Of a stretch of DNA of 64,000 bases, positions 25,486-34,026 are shown piece by piece (within the stretch, counting starts at the first letter, position 1; each line of letters begins with the position of its first letter). The notes under the pieces were generated by a model that was not told the DNA's origin, did no database searches, and saw only the letters and a list, made by a program, of their open reading frames with translations. Both the position numbers and the translations under genes were made by a program. Where the stretch lies: assembly GCF_013393945.1 (NCBI RefSeq), contig NZ_CP040297.1, positions 2,558,804 to 2,622,803 on the forward strand. Reading direction: 5' to 3'. This DNA is from Nostoc sp. TCL26-01 (lineage in GTDB: Bacteria; Cyanobacteriota; Cyanobacteriia; Cyanobacteriales; Nostocaceae).

Positions 25486-26808
25486 ATGGTACAAACTCCA
25501 GAAAGAACCAACACAAAAATTCCCCCTTCACAGCATGAATTTGCTGATATTATTCATCGCCTAGAAGCAGGCGGTTCGATGTTGCCAGATACCCCAGAAA
25601 ACCTGATGCAAATCATCGGTATCTACAAAGCTTATGCTGTACCGATGGATTTCTACTGGCGTGATCTCCTTTATATTGCAGAACAAGTATTTTTAAACCC
25701 ACTGCCCTTTTTTAAATACTTCATTCCCCAAGAGTATTTAGACAGACATAATCATTACGCTGGTGATGATGCTGATTTGCGAATTTGGCGCGGTGTCGCT
25801 ACCGCCCATCCAGAACTTTTGGCATTTATGGAGAAGGGGGAAACCTTCAAAATGTCAAAACTCTTACATCACTGGTTACACGATCGCATTAACATGGAAT
25901 TTGCCGAAGCTTGTATGCAAGCAATGCTGTGGCATCGGCATATGTATGCACCAGTTAACCAATTTGACGCTTATTTAGATTCTGAAGAATACAAAGCCAA
26001 CGCCGACAAAGCCATTAAAGCCTACTTCCAAGGCAACCCCCTGATGCTGGGACTTTACAAGCTGTTCCCAGATATGTTCCTCGAACAGTGTCGCCAGATG
26101 TCTTATTACTCTAATCTGGGTTTATTCTGGGAGGTCATGGCTCCGGTATTCTTTGAAATGTCGGATATTTATGATGAAGGTGGCTTTAAAGGTGTGCCAG
26201 ATGCCATGAACTTTTTAATTAATGGTATATTTGCGATCGCTGGTCGTCCCATTTATCATCATGTCTATATCCGTGGAGAATGCTACGAAATCATTCCCAA
26301 ATCTAAAGGTTTCACTTGGTTATACGAAGCTGCATTACCCTACGTAGAAGCCGTCTTCTATCGTACTGCCCCCTTCCGTGGTACAAAATCTTATAATGCT
26401 CAAGCAGGTCAAGTACCAGCAGACCAAAAAGACTTCCATTACGGTATCCTTTACGCTGACGTGTTTCCTGTCGGGACTGCCGGCATTCCCCCCACATTGT
26501 TAATGCAAGATATGTTGCATTTCCTACCCCAATATCTACTCGACTACTATCAACAATATTGTCGTGGTGAAGATGATATGTTGATTCAATTGGGTATTAC
26601 TTTCCAACGGTCAATGTACAATGTTACCTCGGCAGTCATTCAAGCCTTGCGCGCTGCCCTATTGTATCCTCTAGATGACCCCAATCCTAAACATCTACAA
26701 GCAAACCGCGAATTTTTTGAAGCACAGTTAAGTCGCTTCACTCGTCCTGAATACGGTATGCGCGATGCTGCCCGGTTAAGCAGCATTCAAAATCAAGATT
26801 ACCGATAA
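25486..26808 (+). CDS. cupB: CO2 hydration protein CupB-type (ChpX)
   Basis: The 440-residue, mostly soluble protein belongs to the CupA/CupB family, which converts CO2 to bicarbonate at the NDH-1MS complexes. Recognisable parts are EFADIIHRLEAGGSMLPDTP near the start, YYSNLGLFWEVMAPVFFEMSD, and FPVGTAGIPPTLLMQDMLHF, with His and Cys residues proposed to bind zinc. The family match is strong. CupB rather than CupA is inferred from the ndhF-ndhD context without cupS. An intrinsic terminator follows at 26839-26867. Confidence 0.85.
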   Translation: MVQTPERTNTKIPPSQHEFADIIHRLEAGGSMLPDTPENLMQIIGIYKAYAVPMDFYWRDLLYIAEQVFLNPLPFFKYFIPQEYLDRHNHYAGDDADLRIWRGVATAHPELLAFMEKGETFKMSKLLHHWLHDRINMEFAEACMQAMLWHRHMYAPVNQFDAYLDSEEYKANADKAIKAYFQGNPLMLGLYKLFPDMFLEQCRQMSYYSNLGLFWEVMAPVFFEMSDIYDEGGFKGVPDAMNFLINGIFAIAGRPIYHHVYIRGECYEIIPKSKGFTWLYEAALPYVEAVFYRTAPFRGTKSYNAQAGQVPADQKDFHYGILYADVFPVGTAGIPPTLLMQDMLHFLPQYLLDYYQQYCRGEDDMLIQLGITFQRSMYNVTSAVIQALRAALLYPLDDPNPKHLQANREFFEAQLSRFTRPEYGMRDAARLSSIQNQDYR

Positions 26809-26838
26809 AATCTTACCCTGACAATTACCCTCCTTCCA

Positions 26839-26867
26839 CCTCTTGTTCACTAGACAAGGGGTTTTTT
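26839..26867 (+). terminator. Intrinsic terminator of the CO2-uptake operon
   Basis: Stem CCTCTTGT (26839-26846) with ACAAGGGG (26854-26861), one G-U pair, followed by TTTTTT (26862-26867). It lies 31 bases after the cupB stop. Confidence 0.85.
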
Positions 26868-26872
26868 ATGAA

Positions 26873-26944
26873 TTCTCTGTGTCTTAGCGTCTCTGTGGTA
26901 AAAATAAATTATTTAACCACAAAGGCACGGAGGCACAGAGAAAT
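26873..26944. repeat. Inverted repeat of the CTCTGTGTCT / GGCACAGAG type
   Basis: TTCTCTGTGTC...TCTGTGGTAAA pairs imperfectly with TTTAACCAC...GGCACAGAGAA, giving a long hairpin of about 72 bp in the gap between convergent cupB and the PEP-CTERM gene. A related element lies at 33524-33580. Confidence 0.75.
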
Positions 26945-26987
26945 TTTTCACTAGGGATTAAGATTTTATCAGTTCTACACCCCTTTC

Positions 26988-27467
26988 TCAAACACTCGAT
27001 TTTGCTTTGTTATTTTTACTTACTAATAAACCTAAACCAATCACAGACAAACCCAAAATTGCAGTTGGTTCAGGAACACTGCTATAAGTGATAGTTGAAC
27101 TTGCATCACCTACGATAAAGTAGTCACTGGCAACTGTGAAATTGCTGGTTACAAACTGCAAACCTAAAAATTGTCCATTAGGAACTTTTCCTGACAAATC
27201 AGTCCAAACTGCGGCTAAAGCATCATCGGCTTCAGTGTATGTTTGACCACCATAATTAGCAACAATCTTTAAACCCTCAGATACTTCTATAATGTGATCT
27301 AAAGCTGCTGATTCGTCAAAGGAAAAATAGCCAGTTAGCGTTTTATCAGTGTTAGCAAAATTGTAAGTGATAGTTGCAGCTTGACTAGGCATAGTTTCCC
27401 CAGCTGCAAATATCAAAGTAGTTCCCACAGTCACAGCCGCTAATGTTTTAAAGATAGAGCTAGTCAT
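26988..27467 (-). CDS. Secreted PEP-CTERM protein
   Basis: The 159-residue protein has an N-terminal signal peptide (about 1-30, ending SQAA). A beta-rich middle follows (TITYNFANTDKTLTGYFSFDES, split by family-typical Asp/Asn). The C-terminal sorting signal is VPEPTAILGLSVIGLGLLV followed by SKNNKAKS. PEP-CTERM proteins are processed by exosortase and placed at the cell surface or in the matrix. It follows the alkaline phosphatase by 84 bp on the same strand and may be the last gene of a phosphate-responsive unit. The substrate or role is unknown. Confidence 0.85.
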   Translation of the reverse strand: MTSSIFKTLAAVTVGTTLIFAAGETMPSQAATITYNFANTDKTLTGYFSFDESAALDHIIEVSEGLKIVANYGGQTYTEADDALAAVWTDLSGKVPNGQFLGLQFVTSNFTVASDYFIVGDASSTITYSSVPEPTAILGLSVIGLGLLVSKNNKAKSSV

Positions 27468-27551
27468 TTTTTCCCCTTATTTGAAGCAAAATAGTTTGTT
27501 GATTAAGCAGAGGCACATATTGAGCCTCTGCCAGATGAAGCGGTGGATTTA

Positions 27552-29510
27552 TTACACAGCTGGCTTAGTTAGTGCTGCCTTCATCGCTTGGAAAATGTGA
27601 CTTTGGTCAATCACACTGCGAACGCCAGGTGCAGTGTAAGTACCAGAACTATCTTGAAACTCGATATTTTTTCCTAAGTACTTAATAATTTCGCCAGAGT
27701 AAGCACCTTGGAAATAAACAGGTACGAGCCTTCTACTATGACTACCCCATAAGTATTTTTGCGTAGGATCAGATCCCCAAAAATGACCAGCTTCTTTAGG
27801 GTTGTGCTTGTTGTAAGTGATTTCTTTGGCGTTGTACTTCAAGCCTCTAGCTAGATTGGGGTTAGCATTGGGAGTCAGTTTAGAAACAAAGTCATTATTC
27901 AAGGTTAAATAATGGTCATGGTCAGCAGTCACAATTAACAAGTTCTTACTCCAACCACCGTTTTTGTTGACCCAATCAATAACTTGTTGAACTGCTTTGT
28001 CAAAGTCATTGACTGTGCCGATGAGGTTATCCATGTTGTCATCATGAGCAGACCAATCGACATCACCACCTTCCACCATCAACCAGAAGCCATCTTTATC
28101 TTTACCAAGAGTAGTAAGAGCTGCTTTTGTCAAGTCTGCTAAAGTAGGATTTTCGTTAATTTCTGTAGCAACAAAACTAGCGTCTGTTTCACCAGAGGCT
28201 AAAGGACGGACTGTATCAGGTGTGGGGCCGCTAACTGGATTGCCATTAGCATCAAGGACAGGAATACATTCTGCGGTTGAGCCAGGAATGATCCCTGCTG
28301 GACAAGGATTGGCGGTTGTTTGACTTCTGACAACCGAGCTATAGACAGAGAAGTTGTCTAAGCCAGTAGTGCTGTAGTCTCCTTTGGAAGAACTGGTAGG
28401 TAAGTTACCATTTTGTCCACGAGCGCCATATAGCCCAAATAATTTGCCGCCGTTATTAGGGTCAACACTAGCAGCAGTGTTTAGCAATGTTTGAGTTGCA
28501 TTCGGGCCACGTTCTAGAAAGTTGTAGCCGTAGCGATTTGATGCTGGGTTGGGGTTATTTTTCAGGTGTTCGTAAGTATCTTGAGTAATATAAGTATATT
28601 TATATACTCCGCCCGTGGCAGTTCTATTTTCAAAGTCCAAGGGATGACCACCACCCAACAAAACATTAGGCTGGAAGTCTAACAGTGTCTGTTGCAAGAT
28701 ACTATCTTGATTTGTCTTGCTAGCGTCGTAAACACTGTCGTACTTATTACGACGATTCACATAAGAAGCGGCTGCGCCAGGGGTGGCGTGACTCACAGGT
28801 ACGGAAGTAACTAGTCCCGTAGCTTTACCTTGTGCTTTGGCAATTTCGAGAATAGTTTTTAATCTCTTCTCGTAAACATCTACCCCCATAGCGTTGTTAT
28901 AGCTCTTCACACCTGTATAGAGAGTGGTAGCGGTGTTAGCAGAGTCGGGGTAGCTGTACTTGATGTAATCTTTGTCGTAGCCGCCAGCAGTAGCTGGGGA
29001 TAAAGGAATCCAAGGGGCGGGGCCACCTTTATTGGGGTCATAACCTGTTAGGTTACCGGGTGCTTGACTATTGCCATCTGCACGAGTTCCTGGGTTGAAG
29101 GGAGTAGGCAAAAATTGGAAATTTGGACGTAGGGGACTTGCACCTGTCAATGATTGTGACCCATCTAGAGCAGAGTTACCGGTGAAGTGGGTCTGATTTG
29201 TCGAGTCATCTGGTGTACTGTTCTGAACAGTTGTACCGTAGGTTGTGACTAGTCCATATCCAGTAAGCTTTTGAAAGCTCAGACCAGAACCTTTCCCACT
29301 AGTGTAAAAGGGCGCGCCTTTAGCCAAGGCTCCGGCTCTGGCCATGTTCCAGCCCATGCCATCGCCAATCATAATAATTACGTTAATGCCGTTACCTGCG
29401 GCGAGAGCAGATTCAATAGCTGGATTGCCGAATACTAAGCCAGTAGCATAGAAGAGGCTAGCCATAGCAAAGCCGAGCGATCGCCTGTACTTTTTCAAAA
29501 ATGAAATCAT
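27552..29510 (-). CDS. phoA: PhoA-type alkaline phosphatase
   Basis: The 652-residue exported enzyme has a signal peptide (about 1-38, after a Lys/Arg start and ending SALAA). First metal-site Asp is in IIMIGDGMGWNMA; the nucleophile Ser is in YPDSANTAT, matching DSAASAT of E. coli PhoA. The metal-site segment is HATPGAAASYVNRR, the Glu/Asp/His segment is MVEGGDVDWSAHDDN, the Asp-His pair is VTADHDH, and a late His is in GSHSRR. It is larger than E. coli PhoA owing to an insertion at about 85-180 and a long loop at about 360-430. It releases phosphate from organic esters in the periplasm. It lies downstream of a metal transporter gene and a Pho box. Confidence 0.92.
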   Translation of the reverse strand: MISFLKKYRRSLGFAMASLFYATGLVFGNPAIESALAAGNGINVIIMIGDGMGWNMARAGALAKGAPFYTSGKGSGLSFQKLTGYGLVTTYGTTVQNSTPDDSTNQTHFTGNSALDGSQSLTGASPLRPNFQFLPTPFNPGTRADGNSQAPGNLTGYDPNKGGPAPWIPLSPATAGGYDKDYIKYSYPDSANTATTLYTGVKSYNNAMGVDVYEKRLKTILEIAKAQGKATGLVTSVPVSHATPGAAASYVNRRNKYDSVYDASKTNQDSILQQTLLDFQPNVLLGGGHPLDFENRTATGGVYKYTYITQDTYEHLKNNPNPASNRYGYNFLERGPNATQTLLNTAASVDPNNGGKLFGLYGARGQNGNLPTSSSKGDYSTTGLDNFSVYSSVVRSQTTANPCPAGIIPGSTAECIPVLDANGNPVSGPTPDTVRPLASGETDASFVATEINENPTLADLTKAALTTLGKDKDGFWLMVEGGDVDWSAHDDNMDNLIGTVNDFDKAVQQVIDWVNKNGGWSKNLLIVTADHDHYLTLNNDFVSKLTPNANPNLARGLKYNAKEITYNKHNPKEAGHFWGSDPTQKYLWGSHSRRLVPVYFQGAYSGEIIKYLGKNIEFQDSSGTYTAPGVRSVIDQSHIFQAMKAALTKPAV

Positions 29511-29611
29511 TGCAATGCGCCTTGTTTTGTAGTGAATTTTATGGACGTGAGTATCCTTAATTCGTCATCAGCTAAGTTGAATAACGAATGCTGAATAGAT
29601 GCAACTAGAGA

Positions 29612-29818
29612 TTATTGATAAAAGTTGGGTTCTTCGTGACTGGCAAAAAACTCTGGCTTATTGGCGATCGCTTCTTCAATCACAACCTGATCCTGATGCT
29701 CAATTGCAGCAATAGCTGGTTGTGGTGCTGTGGTTCCCCAGGATAAGAGAATGGCTACAACTAAACCAGATATAAAACCAGCTAAGAAACGCGCTTGACG
29801 TTTGAGTAAGGAAATCAT
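29612..29818 (-). CDS. Small membrane-anchored or secreted protein in the phosphatase operon
   Basis: The 68-residue protein has a basic start (LLKRQAR), one hydrophobic helix (about 12-30) with a cleavable-looking end (AIAAIEH), and an acidic tail (DQVVIEEAIANKPEFFASHEEPNFYQ). Its ATG overlaps the stop of the CDF gene by four bases (ATGA), showing translational coupling. Two His and several Glu in the tail could bind metal, but this is inference. No family was recognised. Confidence 0.7.
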   Translation of the reverse strand: MISLLKRQARFLAGFISGLVVAILLSWGTTAPQPAIAAIEHQDQVVIEEAIANKPEFFASHEEPNFYQ

Positions 29819-30639
29819 TTAACCAGCTCCTCTAGAGTCGGAAATAATAGTCTTTCGGCCTGTTGGCGATTACTTGGGTTATCACGACAAACTTCCGCTT
29901 GCGAATAACAATTGCAAGCAGCGTTAGTAATATCTGCGACTTGACCACGTAGGCACTGCACGCTTTGAATTACTGAATATGCAGCAAAAATAGCTATCAG
30001 CATTGCTACTATCAAGCTGATAACACCGTCAGCCCAAGTCCAGTTCAGCCAAATTACAGCGATCGCTGCTAGTACTGCTCCCACAGAACTGGCTAAATCT
30101 GCTATGAGGTGAAGCAATGCCCCTCGGATATTCAGATCGTCATGGCTGCATTTGTGCAAGCACAAGGCGTTAAAGCTGTTAACTCCCAGACCAATTAGTG
30201 CCGTTACTAACATCGGTACACCCAGAATCTCAGTGGTGGGAGATTGTAACCGCACCAAAGCTTCTTTGACTATCCAGCCAGCAACACAAGCTAGACTAAT
30301 ACCATTAATCAAGGCTGCTAGGACTTCTAAGCGATAACGCCCAAATATGGTGCGCTGAGATATTGATTGTGATAACCAAGATGCAATCAGTGCTAGTCCT
30401 AAAGCTGCTACATCTGAGAGAATGTGTTCCGCATCTGCCAGCAAAGATAGACTATGACTCCAAATTCCCGCACTCAGTTCTACACAAAAAAAGACACTCA
30501 GTAAAACTAACGCTGTCCCTAAAGCTTGGATATTCTGCTTGACTCGATTTGCTTGCATGGAACTCGCAGCCCCGGAAATACCGATGTTCATCTCGAATTC
30601 CGAACTAGCCGTCAGATGCTCTTGTGCTGAAAGCACCAT
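29815..30639 (-). CDS. Cation diffusion facilitator (CDF) metal transporter with Cys-rich tail
   Basis: The 274-residue protein has about six membrane helices. The metal site of the CDF family is visible twice: LLADAEHILSDVAALG in helix II (His then Asp) and LLHLIADLASSVGAV in helix V (His then Asp). His at both places is typical of zinc (and cobalt) transport. In place of the usual cytoplasmic beta-alpha domain it ends in a short tail with several Cys (CLRGQVADITNAACNCYSQA, then EVC), which is odd. It begins the operon leading to the alkaline phosphatase, which needs zinc, and has a Pho box upstream. Confidence 0.85.
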   Translation of the reverse strand: MVLSAQEHLTASSEFEMNIGISGAASSMQANRVKQNIQALGTALVLLSVFFCVELSAGIWSHSLSLLADAEHILSDVAALGLALIASWLSQSISQRTIFGRYRLEVLAALINGISLACVAGWIVKEALVRLQSPTTEILGVPMLVTALIGLGVNSFNALCLHKCSHDDLNIRGALLHLIADLASSVGAVLAAIAVIWLNWTWADGVISLIVAMLIAIFAAYSVIQSVQCLRGQVADITNAACNCYSQAEVCRDNPSNRQQAERLLFPTLEELVK

Positions 30640-30688
30640 TCTTTAATACCTGAATATCTGTACATTCCTGCATTAATTTACCAGTAGC

Positions 30689-30719
30689 AAGGTTAATAAT
30701 TTTATAACTGAGGGTTAAT
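30689..30719 (-). promoter_or_regulatory. Pho box (three 8-base repeats, 11-base period)
   Basis: On the minus strand the sequence reads ATTAACCC-TCA-GTTATAAA-ATT-ATTAACCT. The three units have exactly the 11-base spacing of the cyanobacterial PhoB/SphR box (consensus PyTTAAPyPy(T/A)). The outer units match well, the middle one loosely. It lies 50-80 bases before the CDF start, the right place for control of the CDF-phosphatase operon by phosphate limitation. Confidence 0.7.
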
Positions 30720-30957
30720 TTTCAGTAAAATTCCTATCCCAACGACATTTTATCAAGAATGGTTATCATTGTAATTATATTTATGAGTATATTCCTTGAC
30801 TCATTCTCAGGAGAAAATAAAGCTACCATGCAAAATGGGTGAAAATCCTACAGTATCAATATTTTAAGTTTTGTAGCTGATTTGTCTTGGGAAAGCTAAG
30901 AGAAATCTTCGATGATTTTAAATTTTGAATACCGCGAAGCGGTATTGGGAGTCTGAT

Positions 30958-32325
30958 ATGGAAGCTCTTGATCTCAAATGGATACGTTCTCAGTTTCCGG
31001 CACTGACACAAAAAATTAACGGTCAACCTGCAATATTTTTTGATGGACCCGGTGGTACACAAGTACCAGGGTCAGTATTAGATGCAATGAGCGATTATTT
31101 AGTTAGGTCGAATGCCAATGCTCATGGAGCTTTTGCCACCAGTGCGCGGACAGATGCAGTCATTAACTCAGCTAGAGCTGCGATCGCTGATTTTTTGGGT
31201 TGTAACAGTGATGAGGTAGTTTTCGGTGCGAATATGACGACGCTGACCTTTACCTTGAGTCGAGCGATCGCTCGCACCATCCAACCTGGAGATGAAATTA
31301 TTGTCACACGCCTTGACCATGCTGCTAATATTTCTCCCTGGTACGCCTTAGAAGAACAAGGTGCAGTTATCCGCGTTGTGGATATCAAGGTGGAAGATTG
31401 CACTCTAGATATGAGTGACTTACAAAGGCAAATCAATCACAAGACCAAATTAGTCGCTGTAACTTACGCATCTAACGCCGTCGGTACAATTAATGATATT
31501 CCCACCATTGTAAGTTTGGCTCATGCTGTCGGTGCTTGGGTATTTGTAGATGCAGTTCATTATGCACCTCATGCACCAATTAATGTTCAGGCTTTGGGAT
31601 GTGACTTTCTTGCCTGTTCCGCTTACAAGTTTTTTGGCCCTCATATTGGTATCCTGTATGGTAAGCGAGAGCATTTAGCTAACCTGCAACCTTACAAAGT
31701 AAAACCTGCATCCGATGAAGTCCCATCCCGTTGGGAAACCGGAACCTTAAATCATGAGGGATTAGCAGGTGTGGTAGCAGCAATTAATTATCTAGCTAAA
31801 TTGGGTTGTCATGTCTCACCTACTATTGATCATGAATTAGTTTCGGCTTTAATCGCAGCCGATAAAGAAGGCTTAGAAACATTCCATTGTCCCCAATTTC
31901 TCACATCACCAGAACAGCCAGCACATGAACTTACCTCTGCCTATCACAGTCGCCGTGCAGCTTTGGTTGCAGCGATGTCAGCCATTCAGCAATACGAAAG
32001 AGAATTAAGCCATAAACTAATTTCCGGGCTATTAGAAATCCCTGGCTTGAATTTATACGGTATTACAGATCCGCATCACCTTGTTAAACGCACACCAACA
32101 CTAGCGATTCGTCTCAATGGGCAAAGTCCAGAAGAGATGGCAAAGAGATTAGGCGATCGCCATATCTTCTCCTGGCACGGTAATTTTTACGCCCTCAGTC
32201 TGACTGAAAAATTAGGGGTAGAAGCTAGTGGTGGCTTATTACGTATCGGGTTAGTACACTACAATTCCCCAGAGGAAATTATTCAACTATTAAAAGCCGT
32301 CACAGAAATTGCGGCTAGAAGTTGA
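30958..32325 (+). CDS. Class V aminotransferase, cysteine-desulfurase-like
   Basis: From the ATG at 30958, with GGGAG upstream, the protein has 455 residues; an upstream TTG in a repeat is rejected. It has the PLP-enzyme fold type I pattern: cofactor-binding GANMTTLTF, His in RLDHAANISPW, Asp in VFVDAVHYAPH, and the Schiff-base Lys in CSAYKFFGPHIG. It belongs to the cysteine-desulfurase-like subgroup that lacks the Cys-containing active loop of SufS/IscS; none is seen in the corresponding C-terminal part. The actual substrate is unknown. It is transcribed away from the CDF operon. Confidence 0.8.
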   Translation: MEALDLKWIRSQFPALTQKINGQPAIFFDGPGGTQVPGSVLDAMSDYLVRSNANAHGAFATSARTDAVINSARAAIADFLGCNSDEVVFGANMTTLTFTLSRAIARTIQPGDEIIVTRLDHAANISPWYALEEQGAVIRVVDIKVEDCTLDMSDLQRQINHKTKLVAVTYASNAVGTINDIPTIVSLAHAVGAWVFVDAVHYAPHAPINVQALGCDFLACSAYKFFGPHIGILYGKREHLANLQPYKVKPASDEVPSRWETGTLNHEGLAGVVAAINYLAKLGCHVSPTIDHELVSALIAADKEGLETFHCPQFLTSPEQPAHELTSAYHSRRAALVAAMSAIQQYERELSHKLISGLLEIPGLNLYGITDPHHLVKRTPTLAIRLNGQSPEEMAKRLGDRHIFSWHGNFYALSLTEKLGVEASGGLLRIGLVHYNSPEEIIQLLKAVTEIAARS

Positions 32326-32351
32326 AATGATGACAAATCACCAAAAACTTT

Positions 32352-32380
32352 GTAGAGACGTAGCAGTGCTACGTCTCTAC
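32352..32380. repeat. GTAGAGACG palindrome, 14-bp arms
   Basis: GTAGAGACGTAGCA-G-TGCTACGTCTCTAC is a perfect palindrome around one centre base. It belongs to the same family as the repeats at 37378, 50465 and 56003. It lies after the aminotransferase stop. Confidence 0.85.
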
Positions 32381-32586
32381 GTCTCTCTATAAATATTGCC
32401 CATACCGACGTGAGCCGAGTTTTTTGTAATCTAATCTTGAAGACTCAGCGCATCATCAGTAAAAATACGATTAACTTTATATTTTAACCCACTCCATCTC
32501 GTCAATATCTTGTAATCTGGTTTTATAGACTAAATAAATTCCTCAGTAAAAACACTATCCCTTTTATCTCTAAGCTTGGAAATACT

Positions 32587-33357
32587 ATGAGCCAAGAATT
32601 ACAAGATTATTGCTTCTGCACATTAGCCTTAAGAAAAAGATATCGCCTCCTAGCTCAACAATTGGCTAGTGATTTAGAGAAATATGCTCCCGGAAAAACA
32701 CTGTTAGTCTTAACAGACGAACCAAGTGATTTTCGTGATCAAGCCAACGTTATGGCATTCAAACATCGCCAACGAGGCATCCTGCACTGTTACCATGACA
32801 AAAGCCTAGTCATGGAAGTAGCTTTATCAAAATTTTATGCCGCAGTTTATATTGATGCCGACACCAGAATTTTGTCGCCAATACCCCAAGGCTTAAAATG
32901 GCAACCAGGAATCACCGCAGGCCATTGTGAAAATTTGGTAGGTCATGTCAGTAAATATACTCCTGAAAGATTACCTCACATTAGTAAAGCAGCAGCTAAC
33001 CTAAATCTAGAAATAGAAACTGTCAACTATGTAGGAGAATGTCTATTTATTATTGCTAGAGACGAAGGTAAAGAAATCGAGTATTTAAAATATTGGGCAA
33101 CTATTGGCAGGTACTTAGAATTACGAGGTATCCATGCCGGCTCAGGTAACGCTATGGGATTAGCCGCCGCTAAGGTAGGTTGGAACGTCGCAAAAGATGG
33201 CTGGGAAGAAGTGAAAAATGTCATTAAGCACTTAGATGCTTCTTACACCAACAAACAAACAGTATGGGATTTCTGGAAAAGAAGATTAGGTTATCATTAC
33301 CGACTCAATAAAGCTAGACTAGCTGCTTTAAGAGAGTTTGATTTTTACTACAGATAA
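32587..33357 (+). CDS. Glycosyltransferase-like protein
   Basis: A 256-residue soluble protein. The segment AVYIDADTRILSP carries a DxD-type motif at the end of a beta strand, preceded by a Rossmann-like N-terminal half (TLLVLTDEPSDF), as in GT-A fold glycosyltransferases. The later ITAGHCENLVGHVSK and GIHAGSGNAMGLAAAKVGW may bind the acceptor. The sugar donor cannot be named. It is preceded by a GTAGAGACG palindrome and followed by MITE-like repeats, so it stands alone. Confidence 0.65.
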   Translation: MSQELQDYCFCTLALRKRYRLLAQQLASDLEKYAPGKTLLVLTDEPSDFRDQANVMAFKHRQRGILHCYHDKSLVMEVALSKFYAAVYIDADTRILSPIPQGLKWQPGITAGHCENLVGHVSKYTPERLPHISKAAANLNLEIETVNYVGECLFIIARDEGKEIEYLKYWATIGRYLELRGIHAGSGNAMGLAAAKVGWNVAKDGWEEVKNVIKHLDASYTNKQTVWDFWKRRLGYHYRLNKARLAALREFDFYYR

Positions 33358-33402
33358 ATAGACTGGCAAATAGCTGATAATTACAACTCTGTGTTTCTCC
33401 CG

Positions 33403-33518
33403 CATTTCTCACAAAACGGTAGGGGCGGGTTCACAAATATGCTTCAATAATTCACGAACATCTCGTTAACCCGCCCCTACAGCCTCTGGACTTCGGTTTT
33501 ATCAATTTCGTGAGAAAT
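33403..33518. mobile_element. MITE-like element with ATTTCTCAC ends
   Basis: About 115 bp bounded by ATTTCTCACAAAA on the left and TTTCGTGAGAAAT on the right (12 of 13 bases inverted match). An internal perfect 13-bp inverted repeat is present: GTAGGGGCGGGTT at 33419-33431 with AACCCGCCCCTAC at 33468-33480. The left 54 bases recur at 60009-60062 with four changes. No coding capacity; a non-autonomous element is likely. Confidence 0.7.
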
Positions 33519-33523
33519 TAGGT

Positions 33524-33580
33524 TTCTGTGTCTTTGTGGTTAGATAAAACATTTCTACCACAGAGTCACAAAGACACAGA
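33524..33580. repeat. TCTGTGTCTTTGTG inverted repeat in a convergent gap
   Basis: Arms 33524-33537 and 33567-33580 are perfectly complementary over 14 bp, with further partial pairing inside. It lies between convergent genes and could end transcription from both sides. It is related to 26873-26944. Confidence 0.8.
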
Positions 33581-33596
33581 TAATTTCATGACTATA

Positions 33597-33968
33597 TCAA
33601 GAATCTAAATCAAGTGCTTGTAGACCTTTGCGTTCTGCAAAGTTAAGCATACTGCCTAATTGAAACCACACTAGCAAACAAGTCAACAGACTAAGAGGTA
33701 AACCAACACCCAAAGCTAGAGAAGTAGGAAAACCAAAGATTTCTAAACCTGAAGCGAGAAATAAACAAGTACCAATTGTAATACCTAAAAATGGTACAGA
33801 TAATAATTGTTTCCAAGAAGCACTAGATTGAGGTTTTTCTGTACTAGTATTTTGCCATTTCTGCACGACTAATTTGAGTGTTCCCGATAAAGCAGCACCA
33901 GAAGTTATAGCAATAAATAAACCAACAAATAGTAAGCAATATGGTGGTTGTAAAGGATAATAGTACAT
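33597..33968 (-). CDS. Small membrane protein, three hydrophobic segments
   Basis: The 123-residue protein has membrane helices near 10-30, 53-72 and 78-100 and ends with a short cytoplasmic stretch (LNFAERKGLQALDLDS). I do not recognise a family with a known job. It lies 58 bp downstream of the UbiB/ABC1 kinase gene on the same strand and is probably cotranscribed with it. Confidence 0.7.
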   Translation of the reverse strand: MYYYPLQPPYCLLFVGLFIAITSGAALSGTLKLVVQKWQNTSTEKPQSSASWKQLLSVPFLGITIGTCLFLASGLEIFGFPTSLALGVGLPLSLLTCLLVWFQLGSMLNFAERKGLQALDLDS

Positions 33969-34026
33969 GAAAGCTCCAAATTGAGATTAATTAATTAAAG
34001 GTTTTTAAAAAGTTTAAAAGCAGATT

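Noticed and set aside
30757..30785. Possible Zur/Fur site (AATGGTTATCATT) upstream of the CDF gene
   Set aside because: Only partial dyad symmetry and weak match; the nearer Pho box explains regulation better.
30820..30870. GGTGAAAATCC resembling part of a cobalamin riboswitch
   Set aside because: No B12 box and no supporting stems; likely chance.
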